64,000 bases of DNA from Daldinia sp. FL1419 (lineage: Eukaryota; Ascomycota; Sordariomycetes; Xylariales; Hypoxylaceae). This document shows, piece by piece, positions 36,881 through 47,739 of the stretch. Numbering within the stretch: the first letter of the stretch is position 1; every line of letters begins with the position of its first letter. The notes under the pieces are model-generated. The model was not told the DNA's origin, did no database searches, and saw nothing but the letters and a program-made list of their open reading frames with translations. The stretch is taken from contig MU623432.1 of NCBI GenBank assembly GCA_025201765.1, forward strand, positions 62,001-126,000, read 5' to 3'. The translations under genes were made by a program, and so were the position numbers.

Positions 36881-38606
36881 TCATGATATTTGCATACGTC
36901 GCGCAGTTGAATTCAACCACGGGATTTGGATAGCGTCATGAATCTTTGCAGCTATAACTAACAAGTATTGATAAGGAAAGACATTGCCAGACAATGTCTT
37001 AAACACGCCTCATATTGGGATCGCAAACTACCTGCTTCGCTATTAGATTTCAACGCGATAGCCTCACACGCGAGCCCTATATTTAAATATAGCGTCTTGT
37101 GAAGAAGGCAAAGGCCGAGGAAACTTTTGGAAACCGAAACGCAATCTTTTGTATAACTAATAAGAGGAAAAGGCTATCCGAAATACTCTCACCGAAATCC
37201 ACTTTGAGCAAGGGCTCAAACAATGGATGGATCATGGATAAAGGCCACGCGGATAGGTAGCAACCGGCCGTCGGGCTCAAACAGGGGGACAAGGATACGG
37301 AGTTGTATTAAGGTGCGAAACTTATGGGGAGTTGGAAGGATCTTTAGAGATCATATAATAACAGCGTAATTATAAGTATGTCAATCAGATCATGAAGATC
37401 CGGGATGCTCTCCCACGTTTCCATCTGTCAGGTCATGGCACGGGGCTACAAAAGGGCCAAAGTTTCTATAGAGAGCCCTTAAAAGGCTGAGCCGTGCTAG
37501 GTGGTAGCAACGGTTCCAATGGGGAGGCCAAATAAAAATCGGCAGATAGCTGCATGCTAAATATCAAGATCGTCAGGGGATTCGAGGGCTTTAGGAAGAT
37601 GGAAAGTTCTTCTACTAAATCACAGGGATATCAACATTCATCTCACCGAGCTACGGATACCTCCTACATATGTACAATCAATAGGTAGGTAAGCTTGCTA
37701 GGTAGTTCGACAGTCTCGGATGTTAATATATGTACTGTACTGTACGTAAGGATGGTACCTTATCGGCACGATCTCGACCTACGGAGTAAACGTATAAAGG
37801 AACTTTTCCAGGGGAGCCACGGACACGTATCTTGGCTTCCTCTAGAGCCGGTTTCATGCTTGCGCCGCACTCGTTGTTTGTTACGGGTAGAATCAAAATC
37901 CATGCTCTATAGAACTCTTAATATAGGTACATGACCCAGAAGACGTGCATAATTTGAGCTTGACTGGGAGACTTGCGATCAGCAACTTTTGTACAGCCAT
38001 TTACATATAGCTATTAAAGTAAGGGAACTATCTACGATGTGGGGAGACGGTGCGCGACGTAGGAGTTGACGCGTCGAACAAAGATGGCAGCCATTGGACA
38101 CATCTACATGAAGATTTTGGAATCAATCTAGGCGCGGAAGGCATCCGACTGGACTCCGTCCTATGTGCGCGATAGAAGATTATAGCAAGCAGTGCTGATC
38201 GTACAGCCAACTCAGCCTTCTAGAAGCATTCCCTAAAGCAAGGCGCAAATATTTAATTCATATTTAATTAAGCTGTCACAAGGTCGAGATAGGACAATGT
38301 ACACTTGTGGCTTGCATGATGTCTTAAGTACTTTCCGGGACTCTATTTACGTAAGATTCATCAGTGCTTCTTCCTAGCAAATAAAACTGGCCGGATATTG
38401 AAGCTGTTCCTACACGTGTACGAAACGAAACAAATCGTACGTATTGATGGCCTCTGTATTGCATCTAACAAGACGGCGGAGCTAGGGAAACGATCTAAAA
38501 CTAGCGGATAACTACTCGACCTGCGATCTGATCTAGATTTTTCGAGTTTGTCGTGTACATAGTAGACGGATACTCTCCCTTTCGAGCCATGGTGCCGTTA
38601 TACTGC

Positions 38607-38638
38607 CTAGGCTGCTAGGCTGCTAGGCTGCTAGGCTA
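38607..38638. repeat. 8-base tandem repeat (CTAGGCTG)4
   Basis: Three exact CTAGGCTG units and a fourth ending in A are directly visible in non-coding sequence. This is probably a simple slippage repeat. Confidence 0.9.
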
Positions 38639-41600
38639 AATCGCATTTATTAACGCAGTCACTTGGATGTTTTTGCTTAGAACCCGCAGAAGAACCAGCG
38701 AATATAGCGTCCTTCATCCCTGAAATCGCGTGCGACTGGCGCGTCAATCATTTCTCGGCTCCCTCCGGACGTTCTCAAAACCAGCACTTGTACACGCGTC
38801 GGTCTCCACGTATATCTCCACGTATATCTGAGCATATACAACAGCGTCAAACTTAGTTGGATAAAAGAAACCAAATCCGTGGGCGCTCGTCTCGCCAGAG
38901 TCGACTAACCTACTAAGAATATAAGTCTATTTATTACCGAATTCAATCTAAACCCGCCTTGGAAATGTGACAAGTCATGACTGGTCCGTTTCATCATCGT
39001 TGCACATGGACCTTCTCCCCGGTTTCTATATGCCGGGAACCGGATAGCCGAGTGTTAGGATCTGTATGAGTTAAGAGGCATCGATCAAGAGAGATGGGAA
39101 ACAACGCTTCGTCAGCGGCTGTACCTTGAGCGAATCTAAAAAGACCCTTTAGACGGCCATTCGCATCATCTCTGCGTCTGCCCGCACAATTAATATAGGT
39201 CTGGAATGCTTCCACGTTCCGGGCTTGCACGCAACTGATCTGCAGGGTCGTCGCCGACTAGCAGCACGTTTGGCTGTGCCGAGACGATCTGTATTTACGA
39301 GCCGCATGGGACTAGAGGTTGTCCTACGAGTAAGTGAGGCGGGGATTCCGAGGCGAAAATCAGAACCAAACGCCAAAAGCCAAAAGCTAAAAAGCCACGA
39401 TACCGCAGGAAGCCGTCTTGGTTTAAGAGCTGGAAAAAATGAAAGCGCGCACACATTGCGAAACGACCAACATAGAATGTAGCCCGTCGGATAAACCGAG
39501 GCGTAAAATTACCATACCTCCATTCATAATCATATAAGCCTTGTATTTCATCTGTTAACTAGGTAGAGCAAAGTGGATTCCACCACCTACAAAATGGACC
39601 CCCTCTCCCCGGCGGAAGAACACGTCACCGGCATTACCGGCCCCAAGGATCCATGCCCGTCGACGACAACGGTCGTGAAACAAGCGGCCAATTAGCCAAT
39701 TACAAAATCGGTTGACCAGGTATACAGAATCACGAGGCGCGCAAAAATTTAGGAAAGACGAAGCTCCAAATTATCGTAAGTGGTCCAAATCCGACATATA
39801 CATGCCTATCAGGTTAGGAGGTAAGCGGTCAGGTAAACATCTATCTACACCTACATATCTGCGCGCACACGTCCCATCGAGCGAGATTCTTGTTGGTGCC
39901 GGCATTTCCTCCCAACATGCACGGCCAAGAACTCTGGTACCGAGTCGGTATGATGGTAGGCATGAGGACGCATGGGGAAATTTACCTAATGGAGCCAAGA
40001 GACCGCGTGCCAGTTGGGTAGCGGCCGATTGCCGACCTCGCGGGACGAGTCTATGACAAGATCGGCTCCGCCCTCACTCGAAACACGGACGTTGCCTCTT
40101 TCGACAGCTGAGGCTCCCGTGGGAGATTCAAGGGGTGGGTGTGCTGTAGCGATAGGCCGGCAGCGGACGCATCTCCTGGGCCACTTACTGGGCAACCCTA
40201 TTGGATATTCGAAATTTTACATTTTACATGCGTATGCGTACTATGTATGTGCATACGCGTGTGTACAATTAAGTGGCTTTTACCTACGACTTCGTCCTTT
40301 TCCTGTCGTTATCCTGATTCGTCATACCCTGCCGCTACGCTCCTACGTAGTGGAGCGTCGATGGGCCGGGGGGCTAGAATCCCTCTGGCCGTTTCCTGAA
40401 GTAGCATCCCATCCCGTGCGACCTGGAAAACATGTCGCCCGTGCAACGCATCACACAAGTCCAATACACTAAACTAGCACGCAAGCATAAACACCCAGAC
40501 GGAGATCCTCGTCCCCGTCAGGAGAGCGTGTGCATACCATATACCATGTAGTATGTATGGTATCAAAAAAGACGTGAGCACCCGTCTAGGAAAAGCAAGA
40601 TGGGGGACCTTAAGTCCCACGCCAGACCAGCCAAGGGATCGAATACCACCGCGGCATTTCAAATGACTCACCCCGCACCGGCACGGCCTTGGAGAGAAGA
40701 AAGGAGAGGAAGTTGATTTACACCGAAGGAACGAGAATATGAGAGGGAAAGAAGGAGCGTCTCGAAAGTCCTTCTCGCCAATTGGTACTGCGCGCAACCG
40801 AGTTGGATGCTTTCACGAGTACATGCGTCGAAGTGATACCCAAAGCTGTTCGCCCCATGCGTGCAAGCTACGCGAGACGACATATGGTCTCGGAGATGGA
40901 TGTAGTACAAACCTAGGCATATCATGCAGTGAAACGAACGACTTGTATCATCCTCATAACGACCAACGGTTGATTTTCCTCTATCTCCCAAAGCTCAAAC
41001 CCCTCCGATTCGGGGCGTCCCGGCGAGGAGCCTGATAAGAGTTTTGTTGAATTACTTGCCTACTACGGGTAGGTAGTAAAATAACCGTAAAAGTCTACGA
41101 CGTCGAAGGGAAAAAGCATGAGAGCAATAAAGAGTAGCTACAAGGTTCGAACAGCTGCGGCATATTCTGTGATGACTCGGCAGGGTACTTCTGCAGCTAT
41201 TGCGGCTGAGGAACGCACGTGTGCCAGGATTCTACCTTTGGGAGAGAATCGTATAGTTTACGCAGGTAGGCGAGCAGCGGCGTAGGCATGCCACGAGGTT
41301 TATTTCTTGGAGTATCTAGGATACTTGGTATTTCTCGGTCGGGGTAGTCGATTAGAAACGCGACTAAAAACGCCGTAGGAGCTTCTCGAGGTTAAATATT
41401 GATCCGTTCTCGCAAGAGAATCCCTCTTGCCCATCATACAGGGAGCGCACGCCACATCTAACATGGGCCTGATGATAAGAGAATCAAATACTCACCGCTG
41501 CTTAGGGCAGCATGCTATTTTAGGATTCTTTTCGTTGTCGTATTTTGAAGAGAACCGATTTGTCGCAGCCCTGGTAGTACTGCCGTCTTCGTCGGATATT

Positions 41601-42565
41601 TTTCGATATTATATCTACCTGCCTGTACCGAGTGATCGAATGGGCATATTTCCAAATCACTCAAGGACGCTGTAAGTGAAAGGAGCACCGCATCGCATCC
41701 CCTTTCGCTTGCATCCGCCCCTAAGAAGATAGATTCGGTGGCTCCTTTTACGACGTGGCTGGTCCGCTATAGTTGGCCTGGTCGCTGTTACAAGACAGAC
41801 AAGCCCGCGAGACCGGGTGCAGAGAAGAGGGGGACCGGAAGCCTTCGAACGGGTCGGAAATGTGCAATGCATAACAGTGTTCGGGATCCCCAGTATAGTA
41901 GAACCTACCGAGAGTCCAATAGCTAGTGTTCCCCTTGCAGTAACAATCAAGCGGATTAAGCTGTTGTAGCTAAGCCAGGGTCATCCCAGGAATCGTAGCA
42001 AAGATCCAAATTTGTTAAGCCGAATGAAGTAGTCTGATAGCTGCTGATCTCCTGCCTGTCATCGTGATTTGCTGCGATCTTCTAACGTGCCCCAGTCGGA
42101 ACCCAATTTTACCTCGTCCTGATCGGCGGCGTGGGTATTCATGTACTTAGTCATGTATTTACATATAACTACGTAGCAGATAGATACTAGTAGGATATCT
42201 CCAAGATCAAGTGCATACATTCTCGGTGCCGTGGCACTGTTACTCGTCCGTTACAGCTGAATCAATATTCCACCATCATCCTTGAAAGTGGGTTCTTCGC
42301 CCGCGCTAGATTTTATCTAAAGCGATATAATCTTAAGTATCACAGCGAATATGTAGATACCTTTTAGGCACTTGATACTATTATGACGGTGTTTCCTATT
42401 GATAATATTCGCAATTCGCAATTTGAGAGGGATTTGGCTTGCCGCCGGCGGTTTGTGTCATGGACCCTACGCTAGGTAAGGTCGTCAATAATTTCCTATA
42501 CTCTTCCGCATAAACACTACGCTTAAAGACGTTTATAATCTCTGTAGCAGTATATCATTTAAAAT

Positions 42566-43642
42566 ATGTGCAATACGTCGCTGCGCGAGTTTCTGGCAGC
42601 TCTGCCCAAAGTCGAACACCACGTGCATCTTGAAGGTTCCCTCGACCCCGAGCTCCTGTTCGAACTGGCAGCCAAAAATAATATCGCTCTTCCCTCCGAC
42701 GACCCAGCCTTTGCCTCTCCAGAATGTCTCCGGGAACGTTACGAACATTTCCAGAATCTAGACGACTTTCTAAACTACTATTATATCGGCATGTCAGTCT
42801 TGATAGACGAGGCCGACTTCGAAGCTTTAGCGTATGCCTACTTTTCCAAAGCCGCGTCGCAAAATGTTCGTCACGCAGAAGTCTTTTTCGACCCCCAAGC
42901 CCACACATGTCGTGGCGTCGAGCTTTCGGGGATCATAGGAAGTTTTAGTCGAGCACAAGAAAGAGCGGCAGCTGATTTCGGGATGACCACCGAGTTAATC
43001 ATGTGCCTGCTTCGGCATTTGCCCCTTTCCAATGCCGTGGAGACATTTTCGCAAGTAATAGATGGAGGCTACTATGCCAACGGCACCCTTGCCGGCGTTG
43101 GTATGGACTCTTCCGAGATGCCATACCCACCGTCTTCATGGACAGATCTCTATGACGTTGCAAAGGAATGGGGCATTAGGAGGACGATCCATGCCGGCGA
43201 GGAAGGCCCGCCGCTCTACGTTACTCAAGCCCTCGACCTATTAGATGTAGAGCGTATAGATCATGGCGTCCGTGCTTTGACCGAGGGCGACGATACGTTG
43301 GTCGCGCGTCTCGCCTCTTCCAAGATTTTGCTGACGTTATGTCCGCTATCAAATGTTAGGTTAAACTGCATTGATTCAATAGGTTCATTCCCTTTAAGAA
43401 GATTGATAGAGGCCGGCATCAGGTTCAGTATCAATAGCGATGATCCGGCTTATTTCGGTGGTTACATACTCGAGAATTATTGTGCCCTGCAGGACACGTT
43501 CAATTTGAGAGTTGAGGATTGGGGGGAAATTGCAAGAGGCGCCGTCTTGGGTAGCTGGTGTACTGAGGAGAGAAAGGAGCAGCTTTTGGACGAGATAAAG
43601 GGCGTGGTAGGTAAATGGAGTATGGAACCTGAAAGAGGATAG
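42566..43642 (+). CDS. AAH1: adenine deaminase (Aah1 type)
   Basis: Single exon, 358 residues, close to the yeast enzyme's length of about 347. It hydrolyses adenine to hypoxanthine and ammonia in purine salvage and is expected to be cytosolic. Metal and active-site residues of the amidohydrolase fold are in place: HVHLEG (His19, His21), the adenine-deaminase type HAEVFFDPQ at 103-111, HAGEE (His209, Glu212), IDHG (His233) and SINSDDPAYFGGY (Asp292, Asp293). The HAEVFFDPQ block separates it from true adenosine deaminases. The ATG at 42566 is the first in frame and sits four residues before the conserved LREFLAALPKVEHH start. No signal peptide is seen. The next gene, also on the plus strand, is 1.2 kb downstream and unrelated. 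Confidence 0.93.
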   Translation: MCNTSLREFLAALPKVEHHVHLEGSLDPELLFELAAKNNIALPSDDPAFASPECLRERYEHFQNLDDFLNYYYIGMSVLIDEADFEALAYAYFSKAASQNVRHAEVFFDPQAHTCRGVELSGIIGSFSRAQERAAADFGMTTELIMCLLRHLPLSNAVETFSQVIDGGYYANGTLAGVGMDSSEMPYPPSSWTDLYDVAKEWGIRRTIHAGEEGPPLYVTQALDLLDVERIDHGVRALTEGDDTLVARLASSKILLTLCPLSNVRLNCIDSIGSFPLRRLIEAGIRFSINSDDPAYFGGYILENYCALQDTFNLRVEDWGEIARGAVLGSWCTEERKEQLLDEIKGVVGKWSMEPERG

Positions 43643-44886
43643 TTGGCATTCAAAATATTACCTAGGTACCTATCAGTCTTTCTCAACGGCTTAGGAATAT
43701 ATTAATATTCTACGGCTGCCTAGCCCGGCACGATGCAATCACAACGTGGTCTATTTATGCCTTTGCTCTTACAGCAGGAGGATGGCATTCCATTTTCCAC
43801 TTCAAAGACCGGCTGCCAAATATTTAATCACAGCAAGTGTATATATGGGTTAATAGATAATTAGCCTTTGTTCATATTGCGAAAGGTCTATCCTGTCTAA
43901 ACACCTAGATAAGACCTGACAAGAAGTTTTGCGACAGGTATTCTAGTTGGCTTACATGTAGAACAAATATATATGAGTTTTATAATAGAACTTTTCGCAG
44001 AAGTTATTTCCTCGCTTCTTATAAGTCCACTTCTTGACATTTTGTACTTTTTAGAGACATTGGGTCGGTGCCTATTCTACTTTTCTATTGCTTTGTATTT
44101 TATAATACTTCGTTTACGTTACATTTTACCCATAAAGTGACCGTTTAGGACTATATTTGATTATGTTCTTAAAGCTACCTTCAGGTGTTGTAGTATACGT
44201 TTAGGTTTTTGGGTAACCTTTACGCCCTTCAGATGTAAGACGTTATAATTGGGAGGTTAAATAACTTAGATTAGGTACATCGGTATCTTTTCTCGTAGAA
44301 AAAGAAAGATATCATATACAGTTGAGGCTAGTTTTTTACAATAACGTCGATTTCGGCAGTGGAAAAGTAATAGTTCAACACAATGTAGGCACGTGTATTT
44401 TTTATGTATCTATTGAACCCTGCATTCTTTCTCACAAGTCCCAATTAACAATATTCTCATTAAGAATCAAATTACTTGGACGAAATTGTGATCTGAAACG
44501 TTATTGGATATATTGAGGGGTGATTAGTGGTGGGAAAGGTTGGGGTTGACTAGACAACGCATGTAAACAGCGCGGGCAGGTAGGATCCGACCCGCATCTT
44601 TTTTCCATCCTGCCCAACCATTTCATTCATTTCTATCAACCATTTTAGAATACGGCGCCAGCATAACGCAACGTACGCACCAAAACCACCCGAATATTCA
44701 TTATTATGAATTAAACAATCTATCCTCTTTTCTTCTTATCTCTTTTTATTTTTTTATTTTTTTGAACCTCGAATACTCGACCCAAAACAGACTATTTGAG
44801 ATTTACGTCAACCCGTCCTGCCAGAGCACGCCGACCAACACCAGCACAAATACCAAACAAGATATAAAAAAGGGGATGGGACAGAA
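43643..44886. other. intergenic between two plus-strand genes
   Basis: An A/T-rich spacer of 1.2 kb with no supportable gene. A T-rich tract (TCTTTTTATTTTTTTATTTTTTT) lies near 44741-44763, about 125 bases before the next ATG, and is likely part of that gene's promoter or leader. Confidence 0.55.
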
Positions 44887-47343
44887 ATGACGTCTGATAA
44901 TCACAAAGACGTCCGGCCCAGCGTAGAGTCTGACCACGAGTCGGACGACGAATATTACGATAGGGCCGAGGCATCTGAACACACCGAATTTGAAAGGGAT
45001 AAACATGAGGACACCCGGGATAATTCGGTATTGAGCGACAGGACGGATGACACCCATGATCAGGCCGCAACAGAGGATTCATATCTTGGAGATCCCGAAT
45101 ATGCAGATACAAATAATCAAGCTGACGACGGCGGTGATGCTAGTTCCCATCACGACGCCACGGACGAAGATGTATTTAGCGACAAGAGCCCGCGAAGCTC
45201 TCTAGGATCTTATGATGCCGTTTCTGAGTCCGGCAAGGCTACTGCAACCCGGTCATCTCGACTTTCGGACGTTCCCCAATACGATCGGGAATACGAAAAG
45301 GGTGATTTCATTCCTACCGTTCGAGGAATGCCTCGCCCATCCTTTAGAGCTTCTTCGGACGTAAGAGCCATGCCCATGTCCTCACCACCCTCTTCAGTCC
45401 TCGGTTCTCCTCGATCTACAAAGAAGAAATTTCCTACTGTTTCTCGCTTGGGAACGCCTACCGCATCTGCACAATACTCTCCGAAAAGGATGTCGACCCC
45501 GTCATGTTTTAAGGGACGCAAGGAAGCACCTCTTGTTCTTCTTCATGTCACATTATTACCGCTAAGATGGCCGTGGGGCAGTCTACTAAATAATATCGAC
45601 GCGGATGATGTGAGCGAGTCGGTTAAGAGTCTCCGAGAATCTTGGAGACTCTTGCAAGATCGAATTGGCGATACCGTTATCGAAAGAGGTATACTGCTAG
45701 GCCATCCTCAGAATGACTACGAGGTTCTCGAGGAGCGTCTGCTCGAAGCGTTGGAATTGCCCTTTCGTCGACGAGCCCGAATCTTGGAATGCGGTCATTA
45801 TCTCGGTCCCGCCAACGAATCGACTCTAACCGAAGATGAAGAGAGCGAAGACGAATGGAGTAACCAACGATCCCGTGCAGGGGACAGACGGCATTGGTGT
45901 AACGCTTGTAAGAGCGAGATTCGTGGTGATTCCCTAGGCTCGAGCAAGATCTTTCGGGTCAAGGTTTACGCTAGTAATGGACTGATGAGAGCTGGCGCTT
46001 GGGAAGCTTGTTGGAAAGAGATGGAGCGTGTAGATGTTGAATTGGAACCCATCGTGGGGCCCACTTTGCAAGAGGAGCTGGTCCGTCTTGCCGCGGCTCA
46101 CCCGGAGGCAGTAATGGACAAGGAAGGTCAAAGGGAACAAGAGGACCCTCAGCCAGAGGCATGTCGTGTCGGCACCCGGGACGAGGAGCGACTTGACGAG
46201 TCGTCACCAAAATCTTCCGGGACAGCCCAAGCTTCCAAACAAGAGGGGTCTCAACACCAAAACGCATCCTTTTTCGAGCTTTTGCTCCAGTCTGTTGGGG
46301 GGTTACTGCAGGACCGCAGGAATGTCGCCATCTTTACTCTTTGCATTTTCGTCCTCATGCTCGCTTTTCGGAATGCTCCTACCCCAGCGGAGCCCGTTTA
46401 CGAGCCGGTGATTCACCGGATGAGAGATGTCCCCGTTGTACGCCGCGCTCAGTCTATCGATACGTCCCAAGTCCCTACCGTCCAGTTGAGTCCCACGGAC
46501 TCGTTCGTAGCACCACCACCAATCTGCGACGAATCTTTTATGACACCTCAACAGCACGCGCCGCTAGCCGACCCCGCAGCCGATCTAGAGCTGCCTCCCC
46601 ATGAAGATGTGTCAATTACCGAACCATCAGAGCTAGCACCAGCAGAAGAACCTGAAATAGAGCCCATCACTCTAGATTCTGCGAGTGTGTCTAGTGATCA
46701 TACGGCCAAGCCAGAACCGTCAGCCGCCGAGCCCGACTTCGAACCCGCTTTAGAGGAAGACGTGCCAGTTAGCGAGCCTACGGAGACCTCTGTATCCGAT
46801 CAAGAAGAGCCTGCGGCTGAAGAGTACCAGCAAGAGGCAACTCAAGACGAGGCTGAACTAGCCTCAACAACTCACGAAGAAGCTCCTGAAATCGCAATTA
46901 AATCCACAACAACGCAGGACGGCACAGCGACACCGATGAGCATCTCTACCGTCTACGCGCCATGCAGCACATTTTCAGGCGCCTACGACCAGTTCGAGTA
47001 CATGGCACTCCAGTCGGAGCAGACCGAGACCGTGACGGAGAAGAAAGTTGTTCGGGTCTTCCAGACGGTTACAGAGACGGAGGTGGAGACAGCAACCGAG
47101 ACCGTTAAGCCGTCCACCACCGAAGTTTCAGTAGAGGCAATACCATCCGTTGAACTTGTGGAACCCGTCAAAGGGCTCTCCGAGGGGCCTTCTGAAGAGC
47201 TTTCCGAACAGCTTTCCGAACAGCTTTCCGGGGAACCTTCCGACAAAGAATCTCTAGAAGACTTGATTTCGGTAGCGCCACCGGAGTTGGGGGAGCCAAG
47301 CATGACTGAGGCTGTGGTTGAGGCTGGGGACACCGATTTGTAA
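44887..47343 (+). CDS. acidic single-membrane-span protein of the family often labelled 'pathway-specific nitrogen regulator'
   Basis: Single exon, 818 residues. The N-terminal 200 residues are acidic and Ser-rich and probably unfolded. A conserved-looking core follows: LLHVTLLPLRWPWGSLLNNI, RESWRLLQDRIGDTVIERGI, an arginine-rich PFRRRARILECGHYLGP, then WCNACKSEI and FRVKVYASNGLMRAGAWEAC. Near residue 479 lies one hydrophobic span (VAIFTLCIFVLMLAF) flanked by DRR on its N side and RN on its C side. The C-terminal 300 residues are Glu/Pro/Thr-rich with a short repeat (SEELSEQLSEQLSGEP). From memory, similar fungal proteins carry the database name 'pathway-specific nitrogen regulator', yet no DNA-binding domain is visible here, so that name looks unreliable. 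The Cys pairs in the core could bind metal. Function is unknown, and an internal-membrane location is inferred from the TM span. Confidence 0.72.
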   Translation: MTSDNHKDVRPSVESDHESDDEYYDRAEASEHTEFERDKHEDTRDNSVLSDRTDDTHDQAATEDSYLGDPEYADTNNQADDGGDASSHHDATDEDVFSDKSPRSSLGSYDAVSESGKATATRSSRLSDVPQYDREYEKGDFIPTVRGMPRPSFRASSDVRAMPMSSPPSSVLGSPRSTKKKFPTVSRLGTPTASAQYSPKRMSTPSCFKGRKEAPLVLLHVTLLPLRWPWGSLLNNIDADDVSESVKSLRESWRLLQDRIGDTVIERGILLGHPQNDYEVLEERLLEALELPFRRRARILECGHYLGPANESTLTEDEESEDEWSNQRSRAGDRRHWCNACKSEIRGDSLGSSKIFRVKVYASNGLMRAGAWEACWKEMERVDVELEPIVGPTLQEELVRLAAAHPEAVMDKEGQREQEDPQPEACRVGTRDEERLDESSPKSSGTAQASKQEGSQHQNASFFELLLQSVGGLLQDRRNVAIFTLCIFVLMLAFRNAPTPAEPVYEPVIHRMRDVPVVRRAQSIDTSQVPTVQLSPTDSFVAPPPICDESFMTPQQHAPLADPAADLELPPHEDVSITEPSELAPAEEPEIEPITLDSASVSSDHTAKPEPSAAEPDFEPALEEDVPVSEPTETSVSDQEEPAAEEYQQEATQDEAELASTTHEEAPEIAIKSTTTQDGTATPMSISTVYAPCSTFSGAYDQFEYMALQSEQTETVTEKKVVRVFQTVTETEVETATETVKPSTTEVSVEAIPSVELVEPVKGLSEGPSEELSEQLSEQLSGEPSDKESLEDLISVAPPELGEPSMTEAVVEAGDTDL

Positions 47344-47739
47344 TGTAGAGGATATTGAGGCTTATGTGGATAATGAACGAGGGATTTTATTTGACGAGTA
47401 CGAGTACATACATAAGCAAGCCGAGCCGATCATGTCAGCGCTTCTGTTTCGCTCTTTTGATGTTTTAATCATGGTTCTGCGTGGTAGGACGGCATAGCCT
47501 GTCAGTCAAGATTCTAATAGATCGACGATACCAATAGTGTCTCTAGACTGCAGAGTCGATTATCTTGTATATAAAGCAGGGCTCAAATATTACGAAGCCT
47601 TATGATATGAGCTGGATAGCAGTCCCTTGAACTATACAAGACCGGGTGCACCGTAGGTACGGTAAACTGGGCAACAAATCGATGTTACTTATTATCTACC
47701 TAGGCAGTAACGTACTCTTGGAACGAAGCCTAGTCGAAA
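47344..47739. other. short convergent 3' spacer
   Basis: A 396-base stretch between two convergent stop codons, presumably the shared 3' UTR region. No gene or clear motif is seen. Confidence 0.6.

Larger units (their letters stand above)
33721..42565. other. gene-poor 8.8-kb region
   Basis: No gene can be supported except the orphan frame at 36542-36880 listed separately. A 5' pyrimidine/purine-mixed segment next to 33720 should be the promoter of the Zn2Cys6 gene. An 8-base tandem repeat lies at 38607-38638 and a duplicated TCTCCACGTATA at about 38803-38826. Frames of 80-150 codons around 39.0-41.0 kb (for example 40014-40472) occur on both strands in overlapping positions, lack motifs and look like chance frames in less A/T-rich DNA. 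Confidence 0.5.

Noticed and set aside
40014..40472. 152-codon plus-strand frame
   Set aside because: No domain or splice context; frames of similar length overlap it on both strands and its text has no family resemblance.
41145..41153. GGTTCGAAC resembling a tRNA B box
   Set aside because: No A box at suitable spacing and no stem-forming flanks.
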